A stretch of 64,000 nt of DNA from Butyrivibrio sp. AE3004 (lineage in GTDB: Bacteria > Bacillota > Clostridia > Lachnospirales > Lachnospiraceae): positions 2,852,001 to 2,916,000 of the forward strand of contig NZ_JNLQ01000002.1 of assembly GCF_000703165.1 (NCBI RefSeq), read 5' to 3'. Numbering within the stretch: position 1 is the first letter of the stretch; the number at the start of each line of letters is the position of its first letter. The notes under the pieces are model-generated. The model worked only from the letters and a program-made list of their open reading frames with translations, made no database searches and was not told the DNA's origin. Below, piece after piece: positions 43,755 to 52,383 of this stretch. The position numbers were made by a program, and so were the translations under genes.

Positions 43755-44729
43755 TTATTTGTCGTTGTAAAGATGACATCTTACTACATGTCCGTTACCC
43801 ATATCCTTGGGCATAGGATCCTGCTCCTTGCAGCAATCCATACAATGAGGACATCTCGTATGGAACTTACATCCCTTAGGCGGATTAGCAGGTGACGGTA
43901 TATCACCCTCCAGAAGAACTCTCTCCTTCTTGATATCCGGATCAGGCATAGGAATAGCACTGAAAAGAGCCTTTGTATAAGGATGAAGCGGATTAGCGAA
44001 AATATCCTCTGTCTTACCTGTCTCAACCAGATTACCAAGATACATAACACCTACAGCATCTGAAATATGCTCAACGACAGAAAGGTCGTGTGAGATAAAC
44101 AGATAAGTAAGATTATTTTTCTCCTGTAATTCCTTAAGCAGATTGATGATCTGTGCCTGAATTGAAACGTCAAGCGCTGATACAGGCTCATCACATACTA
44201 CAAACTCAGGCTTAACAGCAAGTGCTCTTGCGATACATATACGCTGTCTTTGTCCACCTGAGAATTCATGAGGATAACGATCTTTGTGATATGGCTGAAG
44301 ACCGCATTCCTTCATAATCTCTGTAATATAATCATCAAATTCAGCCTTTGGAACAAGACCATGTTCACGAACAGCCTCACCAATAATCTCGCCGATAGGA
44401 AGACGAGGTGAAAGAGATGAATACGGATCCTGGAAAATGATCTGCATCTTTGTACGGAGCTCACGAAGCTTCTTTTTATCATATTTGCTGATATCTTCAC
44501 CATTAAATAAGATATCGCCCTCTGTCTTCTCAAGAAGCCTTAATATAGTTCTACCAGTTGTTGACTTACCGCAGCCTGACTCACCTACAAGTCCCATTGT
44601 TGTTCCGCGCGGAATTGAGAATGTAACATCATCAACAGCTTTAACATTTCCTGTAACGCCACCGAAGAAACCACCCTTAATAGGGAAATATTTCTTGAGG
44701 TGCTTTACTTCAAGTATATTATCACTCAT
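43755..44729 (-). CDS. oppF: Oligopeptide ABC transporter ATPase OppF
   Basis: A 324-residue ATPase: Walker A GESGCGKST (53-61), signature FSGGQRQRICIARAL, Walker B FVVCDEPVSALD and HPYTKALFSAIP followed by a Cys-rich C-terminus (GCKFHTRCPHCMDCC). The last motif, found in OppD/DppD/OppF proteins, can carry a 4Fe-4S cluster. It powers uptake with OppD. The start overlaps the oppD stop by one base (TAATG). It is last in the operon, followed by a clear terminator. Length and motifs are normal. Confidence 0.95.
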   Translation of the reverse strand: MSDNILEVKHLKKYFPIKGGFFGGVTGNVKAVDDVTFSIPRGTTMGLVGESGCGKSTTGRTILRLLEKTEGDILFNGEDISKYDKKKLRELRTKMQIIFQDPYSSLSPRLPIGEIIGEAVREHGLVPKAEFDDYITEIMKECGLQPYHKDRYPHEFSGGQRQRICIARALAVKPEFVVCDEPVSALDVSIQAQIINLLKELQEKNNLTYLFISHDLSVVEHISDAVGVMYLGNLVETGKTEDIFANPLHPYTKALFSAIPMPDPDIKKERVLLEGDIPSPANPPKGCKFHTRCPHCMDCCKEQDPMPKDMGNGHVVRCHLYNDK

Positions 44730-45892
44730 TACTTTGCACCTCCTTCTTCAGTCTTTGAATTATTAGCCATATCTTCGCATCTGTAACAGCTTACTTCATG
44801 AGTGGGAGAAACCTTGTATACTCCGGGATATTTTCCGGAACATTTCTCTACACACATATCACATCTATCCTTAAAATAGCAGTAATCAGGCATATCAATA
44901 GGGTTCGGTACATTTCCGGGGATATTGTAAAGTTTTTCAACATACTTACCTACAACGGGCTTAGATTTCATAAGACCAATCGTATAGGGATGTCTGGGAT
45001 CCTTGAATATCTCTCTTGCAGTACCTTTTTCAATAACACGACCTGCATACATAACCACCACATAGTCAGCCATCTCAGCAACTACGCCAAGGTCATGTGT
45101 GATAAGCATGATTGACGAATTGATTTTATCCTTAAGGTTTCTGAGAAGGTCCAAAATCTGAGCCTGAATAGTAACATCAAGTGCTGTTGTAGGCTCATCC
45201 GCAATAATAAGCTTAGGATCACAGGCAAGCGCCATAGCTATCATGATACGCTGACGCATACCACCTGAAAGCTCATGAGGGTACATCTGATAAACACCCT
45301 CTTTATTAGCAATACCAACCATCTGGAGCATCTCAATGGTTCTGGCCTTAACCTGCTCAGGTGACATCTCAGGATTGTGAAGAGCTATAACCTCATCAAC
45401 CTGAGCACCTATTCTGAATACAGGATTAAGAGATGTCATAGGCTCCTGGAAAATCATTGACATCTTATTTCCACGAAGCTTCTGCATTGCTGATGCAGGT
45501 GCATTGACTACATTTATTGTCCTGTCACCATCGTTAAAACGAATTTCACCTTCCACAGTCTGTCCTGAAGGTCTCTGTACCAGCTGCATGAGTGAAAGAC
45601 TGGTAACCGATTTACCACAGCCTGACTCACCAACGATACCTACAGTCTTACCCTGTGGCACTTCAAAGGATACACCGTCAACAGCCTTAACCGTACCTAT
45701 ATCTGTGAAGAAATATGTATGAACATTGTCAAATTCGACGCAGTTATCAGGATTCTTCATCTTTGTAACATATTCACTCTCAGGAATATGCTTTCTATTT
45801 CTTTTTTTCTCAATCTCGGATGTGATCTTACGGTTCTCACGTGAAATCCTTCTTGACTCTTTAGCCGAGATGTAATTTGAATTTTTTGCCAT
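44729..45892 (-). CDS. oppD: Oligopeptide ABC transporter ATPase OppD
   Basis: A 387-residue ATPase: Walker A GESGCGKSV, signature LSGGMRQRIMIAMAL, Walker B LIIADEPTTALD and a C-terminal Cys-rich segment (CYFKDRCDMC, then EKCSGKYPG). An N-terminal extension of about 45 basic residues (rich in Arg, Lys and Glu) precedes the ATPase domain, longer than in typical OppD (about 330-350 residues). AGGAGAG precedes the ATG. A 178-base hairpin-containing gap separates it from oppC. It pairs with OppF at the inner face of the OppBC channel. Confidence 0.95.
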   Translation of the reverse strand: MAKNSNYISAKESRRISRENRKITSEIEKKRNRKHIPESEYVTKMKNPDNCVEFDNVHTYFFTDIGTVKAVDGVSFEVPQGKTVGIVGESGCGKSVTSLSLMQLVQRPSGQTVEGEIRFNDGDRTINVVNAPASAMQKLRGNKMSMIFQEPMTSLNPVFRIGAQVDEVIALHNPEMSPEQVKARTIEMLQMVGIANKEGVYQMYPHELSGGMRQRIMIAMALACDPKLIIADEPTTALDVTIQAQILDLLRNLKDKINSSIMLITHDLGVVAEMADYVVVMYAGRVIEKGTAREIFKDPRHPYTIGLMKSKPVVGKYVEKLYNIPGNVPNPIDMPDYCYFKDRCDMCVEKCSGKYPGVYKVSPTHEVSCYRCEDMANNSKTEEGGAK

Positions 45893-46009
45893 TTTACTCT
45901 CCTATATATACATATAAGATAATACGTCTTGCTTCCTACTTCGTACTCTCGCAAGACTCGAAATCATTCGGAATCCGAGCTTTCGCTCTACTTCCTCATG
46001 ATTTCTTAT

Positions 46010-46068
46010 CTGACAAATGCCACTACGCCCGCACATGCAAGCATGTGGGTCGCAGTGTCGCTTGTCAG
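46010..46068. repeat. Long hairpin in the oppC-oppD gap
   Basis: CTGACAA (46010-46016) and TTGTCAG (46062-46068) form the base. CACTACG/GCAGTG-like inner pairs and a perfect CACATGC-AA-GCATGTG tip (46032-46047) extend it. It lies two bases from the oppC stop. The remaining gap (45893-46009) has smaller inverted repeats, CTTGC/GCAAG and TCGGA/TCCGA. No U tract follows, so it may stabilise or process the mRNA. Confidence 0.65.
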
Positions 46069-46070
46069 TA

Positions 46071-47750
46071 TTATCTTTTCATCTTTGGATCGAATGCATC
46101 TCTCAGTCCGTCACCAATAAAGTTAAATGCAAGAACTGTAAGAAGGATAAATGTTCCTGCAGGAAGCCATACAAAGAGGTAATTAGTCATAACGTATGAA
46201 TCATTAACCGCATTTATGATACTTCCCCATGAAGCAGCAGGATACTTGATACCCAGACCAAGGAATGAAAGTGAAGCCTCAGAAAGGATAACCTCACCAA
46301 GTCCCATACTTGCAAATACGATAAGCTGAGGAATTACGTTTGGAATAAGGTGCTTGAAAATTCTGCGGTATGTGCTGATACCCAGTGCTTCAGCAGCTAC
46401 CATGAACTCCTGCTCACGAAGTGAAAGGATCTGACCTCTTACAATACGTGCAATTCCAACCCATCCGATAACCGCCATAACCACGCAAAGAAGATAAATA
46501 CGTGCTCTGGGGCTGGCCTGATAATAATCCATGATTGAACCAAGTATAAGGTATAAAGGCATAGCGGGAATACAATAAACCACGTCAACAAGTCTCATAA
46601 GGAGGTTATCTACCCAACCGCCAAAGAAACCTGCAACACCACCGATGATCATACCGATGAATACCTCGATAAACACTACGACAAAGCCTATAAGAAGTGA
46701 GATTCTGCCACCATACATAAGACGGGCAAGAAGGTCCATTCCGTTAGCATCCGTTCCTACAGGGTGTGCCTTTGAAGGAGCAGCATAAATATCGATAAGT
46801 CTTGTCTCCTGGAACTTTTTGATTGTGTACTGTCCGGTCTTTTTCTCAAATCTATACTCTATATTATTACCATCCGCATCTGCATATTCAAAGGAACCTG
46901 AATTGCCCTGTGCATCGAAAGCTTCAAGAGCAGCAGCCTTATATGCAGGATCAAGGAAAGTACCGGGATCAATTGCATTAAAGTTCATGTTAGAAACAAC
47001 AGCATAGCCTTCACCGTTTGATTCAACAAGACCTTCCTCATTTAAAGAATAGCTTACACCATCCGCATCAAACGAAGTAGCCTTTGTAGCAACAGCAACA
47101 AGAGCATTTCTATAGAACTCATATGAGAACTTGGTATCCTTGCTATATCCTGTAAAGGATCTCTTACTTGCAACCGCGAGTTCGGTAGCTTCATATACAT
47201 CAGCCTTGAAATCCTCGCCATCAAACATATAGATTTTTCCATCCTGCTCGAAATCAGCTCTTCCTGCTTCTACCGCAGCATCAAATTCCTTGTTGCCCTT
47301 AAGAAATACCTGTGCGGGCTCAAGTGAATATATAAGGAAAACATCTGAATCTTCTGCAGCAGGTGACATTCCCATCATCTGTCCGTCTCTGGTCTGGAAA
47401 ACATATTTCTTTTTTGAAACTGCTATAAGTGCCTTTGAATTGATATCTGAAGGAAGTTTTACTCCATCAGCTGTCTGGAACTGGAACTGATCAATTTCAG
47501 TAGCACCTGCAAATTCTTTCATAACCTGCTCTGTCTTGTAGAACACCTTACTCTCTGAATAAGGATAAAGCGCTCCACCAACAAACGCAAACAGGAACAT
47601 TGCAACAATAATTACCATTCCAACTATAGCGAGTCTGTTTCTAAGGAATCTCTTGAGGACCATCATTCCCGGAGAGAGGACACGGACTCTGTTTGCATCA
47701 TCAAGATGCATTTCTTCTTTTTTTACTACGTTCTTATTATCTTCTGACAT
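46071..47750 (-). CDS. oppC: Oligopeptide ABC permease OppC with large extracytoplasmic insertion
   Basis: A 559-residue permease. The N-terminal cytosolic segment and first helix (about 37-60) are followed by an insertion of about 270 residues (62-330) rich in charged and aromatic residues. The ordinary BPD_transp_1 core then starts at GTDANGMDLLARL (332) and has five helices. The EAA loop AEALGISTYRRIFKHLIPN (452-470) binds the ATPases. OppC proteins are usually about 300 residues. The insertion lies between helices 1 and 2, so it faces outward, where it could touch OppA or the wall. GGAGG precedes the ATG. The gene follows oppB by 18 bases. Confidence 0.93.
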   Translation of the reverse strand: MSEDNKNVVKKEEMHLDDANRVRVLSPGMMVLKRFLRNRLAIVGMVIIVAMFLFAFVGGALYPYSESKVFYKTEQVMKEFAGATEIDQFQFQTADGVKLPSDINSKALIAVSKKKYVFQTRDGQMMGMSPAAEDSDVFLIYSLEPAQVFLKGNKEFDAAVEAGRADFEQDGKIYMFDGEDFKADVYEATELAVASKRSFTGYSKDTKFSYEFYRNALVAVATKATSFDADGVSYSLNEEGLVESNGEGYAVVSNMNFNAIDPGTFLDPAYKAAALEAFDAQGNSGSFEYADADGNNIEYRFEKKTGQYTIKKFQETRLIDIYAAPSKAHPVGTDANGMDLLARLMYGGRISLLIGFVVVFIEVFIGMIIGGVAGFFGGWVDNLLMRLVDVVYCIPAMPLYLILGSIMDYYQASPRARIYLLCVVMAVIGWVGIARIVRGQILSLREQEFMVAAEALGISTYRRIFKHLIPNVIPQLIVFASMGLGEVILSEASLSFLGLGIKYPAASWGSIINAVNDSYVMTNYLFVWLPAGTFILLTVLAFNFIGDGLRDAFDPKMKR

Positions 47751-47768
47751 TACATCCGCCTCCTTTCC

Positions 47769-48755
47769 TTAGTTTACTCTAACTCTGGGATCAACTACCG
47801 CATAGAGAATATCTGCGATAAGGTTACCCAAAAGAATAAGCACTGCCATAAATACCATGTAGAACATAACAAACGGGATATCACCCTGTACTACGCACTG
47901 ATATGATGTATAACCGATACCGGGAATCTGGAACAATGTCTCTGTGATCATAGCACCACTAAAGAGTCCCGGAAGTGATCCACCAAGAAGAGTTACAATC
48001 GGGATAAGTGTGTTTCTGAAAGCATGATAATTAACTACCTTATTCTCAGAAAGTCCCTTCGCCCTTGCTGTTCTGATATAATCAGCATTTAAAACTTCAA
48101 GCATGTTTGTTCTTGTGTAACGCATAAGTGAACCAACGCTTACAACTGTGAGTGTTATAACAGGCATGATCATATGACGCGCCATATCAAGAATTTTACC
48201 TGTCTGTGAATAACTCTCATGCATTCTTCCTACAATGCCATAAAGGTCAAGCCATCCAAGTTTAACTGAAAGTATATACTTCAAAATCGTCGCAAAGAAA
48301 AAGCTCGGAAGCGAAATTCCGATAAGTGCGATAACCGTAACTGCATAGTCTGTTGCAGAATACTGCCTTCTTGCAGCAGCTACACCTGCAGGTATTGCGA
48401 TTATTATTTCCAAAATAAATGTAACAAGGCCAAGTGCAAATGAATACCAGATAACACTGCTGAATTTCTGTAAAACCGGCTGATTCCAATACCAGGAATC
48501 ACCAAAATCAAGCTTTATTGCTTTTGATGCCCATTTAAAGTAGCCCTGGATTACCCCCGTGTCCAGACCGTACTGAGCGTTTAACTGTTCTACCCACTCT
48601 GAGTAACTTTTTGCGCCGGGCTTTGTTGATAAAGCCATCGCCTGCTGTTCAACGTATGATGTAGGCATACATCTCATGATTGTATAAATGATCATTGATA
48701 CGAAAAACAATAATACTACCGATATGAGCAGACGCTTTAGTATGAATTTCTTCAT
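47769..48755 (-). CDS. oppB: Oligopeptide ABC permease OppB
   Basis: A 328-residue permease with six helices and the EAA loop RTARAKGLSENKVVNYHAFRN-type segment (about residues 223-242). It opens with KKFILKRLLISVVLLFFVSM and has a periplasmic loop (about 34-100) typical of DppB/OppB. With OppC it forms the translocation channel. AAGGAG lies twelve bases upstream of the ATG, slightly long. A 246-base gap with hairpins separates it from oppA. Length is usual. Confidence 0.94.
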   Translation of the reverse strand: MKKFILKRLLISVVLLFFVSMIIYTIMRCMPTSYVEQQAMALSTKPGAKSYSEWVEQLNAQYGLDTGVIQGYFKWASKAIKLDFGDSWYWNQPVLQKFSSVIWYSFALGLVTFILEIIIAIPAGVAAARRQYSATDYAVTVIALIGISLPSFFFATILKYILSVKLGWLDLYGIVGRMHESYSQTGKILDMARHMIMPVITLTVVSVGSLMRYTRTNMLEVLNADYIRTARAKGLSENKVVNYHAFRNTLIPIVTLLGGSLPGLFSGAMITETLFQIPGIGYTSYQCVVQGDIPFVMFYMVFMAVLILLGNLIADILYAVVDPRVRVN

Positions 48756-48837
48756 TGTTGTCTATACTCCTTCTAAAATAAATATCTTCTACCTGAATAA
48801 TCATATATTACCAGGGGACTAATGTTATCTATATAAA

Positions 48838-48854
48838 ATTTCGCATAGCGAAAT
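48838..48854. repeat. Short hairpin in the oppA-oppB gap
   Basis: ATTTCGC and GCGAAAT flank ATA, a perfect 7-bp inverted repeat about 85 bases upstream of the oppB start. Confidence 0.5.
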
Positions 48855-48937
48855 ATTTCTTTCTATATTAATGGATTAATTGCGGAAGAAAACGCATTGT
48901 CATCCCCGCTCTATATCTGTCTAAAAAAATACATAAC

Positions 48938-48970
48938 TTGTCCGTGGGAGCGTCTTACCCCCACGGACAA
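48938..48970 (-). terminator. Hairpin after oppA, probable attenuator
   Basis: TTGTCCGTGGG (48938-48948) pairs perfectly with CCCACGGACAA (48960-48970). On the minus strand a TTTTTTT run follows only after eight bases (48929-48923), so termination may be partial. That would give more oppA than oppBCDF transcript, the usual ratio for such systems. Confidence 0.6.
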
Positions 48971-49001
48971 AGTCATACGTACTTATATTGTTAAATACGA
49001 A

Positions 49002-51449
49002 TTACTTAGTCATAAGCTTCTCAATTCCATCGTGAGCACTTGTGCTTGCGAAGAAGTGGAAGAATGTTGTCTGATCCTGAAGCATCTCAGAATCTGTATT
49101 GACACGATCTACTGAATAGATAGAACACTGCTGTCTCTGATAGATCGGGATTTCTACAGCATAATCAACAATATAGTCAAGAGCTTCCTTATAGATAGCC
49201 TTACGTACTGCCTGATCTGTAGTAGATCTTCCTTCAACTACAAGGTCATCAAGTTCCTTCTGGTTAATTCTGTACATGTAAGCAGAACCACCTTCTGAGT
49301 GATAGATCTGATACATATCGGGATCGATTGATGAACCCCAAGCTGCACACCAGATTTCAGCTGTGCCACCTTCAGTTGCTGTCCAAAGAACAGAAGAATC
49401 TGAAAGGTCATTGATAATAAGGTCGAAGCCAATCTTTGCAAGGTCTTCCTTAGCTGCTGTAAGGATACCGAATGAAGGGTGATCACCCTTACCATCTGCA
49501 GGGATCATTGCCTCGTATGAAAGCTTAGCACCTTCAGGAGCTGCTGTAAGCTTACCATCAGAAACTGTGTATCCGGCTTTCTCGAAGAATCCAAGAGCTG
49601 CCTGAAGAGCTGCATCATATTTCTCATCTTCGCTCATGCCGTCTGTATAAATAGGATTTCCATCAACATCTGTTGAGAAAGCAACCTTGTAATCAGGATC
49701 AGATGCCTGAGGTGCTGCCCAAGATGTGTTTGAAATAGGATAGTTGATAACGTTAGCTGCATCGCCGTAGTAAGAATCAACAACTACGTCTCTGTGTACA
49801 GCAAGAACAGTTGCAATAGCCTTACGAAGAGCCTTAGACTCATCGCTTCCGGGATCTGAACCAACCTTAACGTTCTCAGAGTTCATTCCGATATAACCAT
49901 AACCGTTGTTGTCTACAAGTGATGTAGCAATCTTGTCACCTGTAAGCTCGCCGTTTGAGTTGTCTCCGGCAATCTGCTCAAGAGTAGACTTGTTAGCTGA
50001 AGGCTCAGCAACATCAATTGTACCCTGAACGATAGCAGGCTCAGCATCAGACTGCTGAGTAACCTTCATCTGAACGTCCTTAATGATAGGAGCGCCAAGA
50101 TAGTAGTTCTCGTTTGCCTTAAAGTAAACAATCTTGTTCTCATACTTATCAAATACATAAGGGCCAGCGCCAAGAGGCTGAGTTGTCTTAGATCTTACAG
50201 CTGAAAGGTCACCCTTTGTGAATCCGAAAGTATTGTTGTCATAATCATAGAGAGATTTATCACCATAGTAGTGAAGAGGAGCAATCTCTAAGCAAAGGCT
50301 GTAGATAGCTGTTGCATCAAGCTTGTCCATGTGAACAACCATTGAGTTGTCACCTGTCTTCTCAATACCTGTGATAGAAGGTGCAGACTCACCTGTCTCA
50401 ACAGAGTTCTTATAATCGTCTGAAAGCATATCAAGGATGCCGTCGCCAGCCTTTTCCTTATCTGTAGCTGTCATAACGTCGTTTTCATAAGCAGCCATGA
50501 TTTCATTCCAGAAATCATCAACTGTAGGGGCCTGGCCACCCTTTACATCAAATGTAGCACCTGAAGGAGCTGTAAGAACGCCACCTTCTGCTTTACCATA
50601 TCCCCAGTTAGCCATTGCGTTTGCAATAGGATCCTTAGCGACATCTTCATCATCAGAAACAGCGCCATTAGCTGAGCAGTAATCTGCGATATCGTTGATG
50701 AACTGTTCCTTAGCTTTAGGGAAATCTGTCTCCCAGAACTGCTTCTGCTGTTCTTCTGTAAAATATGTGAAGTCTGTGTTATCCTCACCAGCCTTTACAA
50801 GGAGGTTGAAGAGTGTATCTGAACCGCTTCTGTATGCTTCCATACCTGTGATAGGAAGTGCATTGAAGGATGAGCTTCCATCATAAGAAGGATCTGCAAG
50901 TACATACATTGTGAAAATAACGTCATCGATTGTAACAGGCTCACCATCAGAGAATGTGATGTCATCACGCATCTCGAATGCATAATCAACTGTGCCGTCT
51001 TCGTTCTCGGTAATCTCACAGTTAGCGGGTCCCTTGTACTCATAGCTATTGCCGTCATACTCTTTGGTCTCGCCCTCGATACCATTCATGATGATCTCAC
51101 CCATACGATCAACCTTAAGTAACGGAATTGAAGTCATCTGCTCAACGTTGATATCGTAAGCTGTGTTTGCGAAGAAAGGACTGAACTTCTCAGAGAATTC
51201 AGACTCTCCGATTACGAGCGGAGCTCCGCTTCCTGTGCTCTCAGTAGCTTCTTCAGCTTCCTCTGTGGATTCTGCCTCTGTAGCATCAGCAGCTTCCTCA
51301 GTAGAAGCATCTGCAGTAGACTCTGCTGTATCTGCAGATTCGGTTGTGCTATTGTCTGCGCCTGTGTTAGCATCGCCGCCACAGCCAACAGCTGAAACAA
51401 CCATTGTTCCGGCAAGTCCTAATGCCAGAAATTTGCCTAACTTTTTCAT
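49002..51449 (-). CDS. oppA: Oligopeptide-binding lipoprotein OppA
   Basis: An 815-residue lipoprotein of the family 5 solute-binding proteins. The lipobox AVGC ends the signal peptide at Cys23. An A/E/S/T-rich linker (about 24-75) follows. DGEPVTIDDVIFTMYVL and QPLGAGPYVFDKYE are family blocks. It captures peptides at the cell surface and delivers them to OppBC. The start at MKKLGKFL (51449) has GGAGGG upstream. At 815 residues it is longer than OppA of model bacilli (about 545), partly from the linker and internal expansion. Its leader contains two symmetric elements (51464-51476 and 51495-51506). Confidence 0.93.
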   Translation of the reverse strand: MKKLGKFLALGLAGTMVVSAVGCGGDANTGADNSTTESADTAESTADASTEEAADATEAESTEEAEEATESTGSGAPLVIGESEFSEKFSPFFANTAYDINVEQMTSIPLLKVDRMGEIIMNGIEGETKEYDGNSYEYKGPANCEITENEDGTVDYAFEMRDDITFSDGEPVTIDDVIFTMYVLADPSYDGSSSFNALPITGMEAYRSGSDTLFNLLVKAGEDNTDFTYFTEEQQKQFWETDFPKAKEQFINDIADYCSANGAVSDDEDVAKDPIANAMANWGYGKAEGGVLTAPSGATFDVKGGQAPTVDDFWNEIMAAYENDVMTATDKEKAGDGILDMLSDDYKNSVETGESAPSITGIEKTGDNSMVVHMDKLDATAIYSLCLEIAPLHYYGDKSLYDYDNNTFGFTKGDLSAVRSKTTQPLGAGPYVFDKYENKIVYFKANENYYLGAPIIKDVQMKVTQQSDAEPAIVQGTIDVAEPSANKSTLEQIAGDNSNGELTGDKIATSLVDNNGYGYIGMNSENVKVGSDPGSDESKALRKAIATVLAVHRDVVVDSYYGDAANVINYPISNTSWAAPQASDPDYKVAFSTDVDGNPIYTDGMSEDEKYDAALQAALGFFEKAGYTVSDGKLTAAPEGAKLSYEAMIPADGKGDHPSFGILTAAKEDLAKIGFDLIINDLSDSSVLWTATEGGTAEIWCAAWGSSIDPDMYQIYHSEGGSAYMYRINQKELDDLVVEGRSTTDQAVRKAIYKEALDYIVDYAVEIPIYQRQQCSIYSVDRVNTDSEMLQDQTTFFHFFASTSAHDGIEKLMTK

Positions 51450-51463
51450 ATTGCCCTCCATTC

Positions 51464-51506
51464 TGGGGGTGGCCCCCATAATAATATATGTGCATCCACC
51501 TAGGTG
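51464..51506. promoter_or_regulatory. Symmetric elements in the oppA leader
   Basis: GGGGG-TGG-CCCCC (51464-51476) can form a tight hairpin five bases upstream of the oppA ribosome site. CCACCTAGGTGG (51495-51506) is a perfect 12-base palindrome. Both lie in the 70-base gap after the small membrane protein gene; no clear promoter is visible in this gap. Confidence 0.5.
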
Positions 51507-51519
51507 GTTGTCACCAACA

Positions 51520-52080
51520 TCATTTGCCTGATTCAACAGTTATTCCCGAAAAATGCCTGTTATAATATCTGCTAAACCATAAAGCAAGAAAAATAGTCGG
51601 AATGTGCAAAAGCAAATAAACAATCTCTCCTGATAAATCATACTGTCCTTTTCGCAGCACGAGATAAATAATCTCGCAAACAGTACTGATTACAGCAAGC
51701 ACAATCACAGATATTGCGCAAAATCTCATTCTTCCGATGCCCTTGTCATACTGCGGCCTTGTCATCCTACAAGTGGAACCTGTATATTCAACAACCCCGA
51801 TCAGATAAAACAAAGCCGGAAGATACTGAAAGAAATATGGGAGCACTACCCAAATAGTACGTGAAGAGGATTGATTTACCAACCCCTGCGCAAACAAGGC
51901 CACAAGTATTCCCACTCCGTAAAGAACACACGGCAGGTATGTTTTTTTCTTCTCTTTTTCGTCATAAGGAAGCACATAGATATCCCCTGTATAGAAGAAT
52001 CTGTCGCGAAACCTCCCTTTTTTATCCATCTCAGGAGTATGATTGAAATCTCCCTTATATGGATTATGCAGAATACTCAT
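51520..52080 (-). CDS. Small four-helix membrane protein of unknown function
   Basis: A 186-residue protein. The cytosolic N-terminus (about 45 residues) holds HNPYKGDFNHTPEMDKKGRF and FYTGDIYVLPYDE. Four helices follow (about 47-66, 74-99, 117-143 and 150-170). I recognise no family. It lies 70 bases upstream of oppA in the same direction, and a strong promoter with an operator-like palindrome and a hairpin lies 100-220 bases before it. It may be co-transcribed with opp and influence that system, but this is only positional inference. Confidence 0.65.
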   Translation of the reverse strand: MSILHNPYKGDFNHTPEMDKKGRFRDRFFYTGDIYVLPYDEKEKKKTYLPCVLYGVGILVALFAQGLVNQSSSRTIWVVLPYFFQYLPALFYLIGVVEYTGSTCRMTRPQYDKGIGRMRFCAISVIVLAVISTVCEIIYLVLRKGQYDLSGEIVYLLLHIPTIFLALWFSRYYNRHFSGITVESGK

Positions 52081-52169
52081 TACCCCAAAATCCTATATTT
52101 CTAACTTCTATAATTAATAGTATAGGAACATAAATCAAACGTTCACATTTACCATTCTGTCCTATGTTA

Positions 52170-52212
52170 CAAAATAAGCGTCCCCGAACTTACACTCTGC
52201 AAGTAGGAACGC
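52170..52212 (-). terminator. Terminator-like hairpin in the leader upstream of the small membrane protein
   Basis: GCGT...GGAACGC spanning 52178-52212 forms an imperfect stem with two internal bubbles (ACTT/AAGT and CC/GG pairs). On the minus strand it is followed by TTATTTTG. It sits about 50 bases after the start expected from the promoter at 52271-52298, so it could be an attenuator or the end of a short RNA. Confidence 0.5.
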
Positions 52213-52233
52213 CGTTGTTCTTAATGTAAGTAT

Positions 52234-52249
52234 TACATATTAATATGTA
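52234..52249. promoter_or_regulatory. Perfect 16-base palindrome, operator candidate
   Basis: TACATATTAATATGTA is fully self-complementary and its flanks continue the symmetry imperfectly (GTAA and TTAC). It lies 20 to 35 bases downstream of a strong -10 on the minus strand, a good place for a repressor roadblock. Confidence 0.6.
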
Positions 52250-52270
52250 TTATTACAATGTCGAGATTAA

Positions 52271-52298
52271 ATTATATCAAATTGTTAAAATAAGTCAA
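52271..52298 (-). promoter_or_regulatory. Strong promoter in the gap before the small membrane protein/opp region
   Basis: On the minus strand TTGACT (52293-52298) and TGATATAAT (-10 at 52271-52276, extended form) are 16 bases apart. The gene it would serve starts at 52080. In the 303-base gap (52081-52383) this promoter, the palindrome and two hairpins are all that I see. Confidence 0.8.
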
Positions 52299-52323
52299 GC
52301 GTCGGCGAACTTTTGTCTTTGTG

Positions 52324-52359
52324 CCGCGGACACTTTGTCAGTTTAAAGTGTCGGTGCGG
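52324..52359 (-). terminator. Hairpin at the end of the dehydratase/aminotransferase operon
   Basis: GACACTTT (52329-52336) pairs perfectly with AAAGTGTC (52345-52352), and the outer CCGC/GCGG (52324-52327 and 52356-52359) adds pairs. It lies 25 bases past the stop at 52384. No U tract follows on the minus strand, so it may be a weak terminator or a protective hairpin. Confidence 0.5.
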
Positions 52360-52383
52360 AAACTTTGCAAACACCCATGCTGT

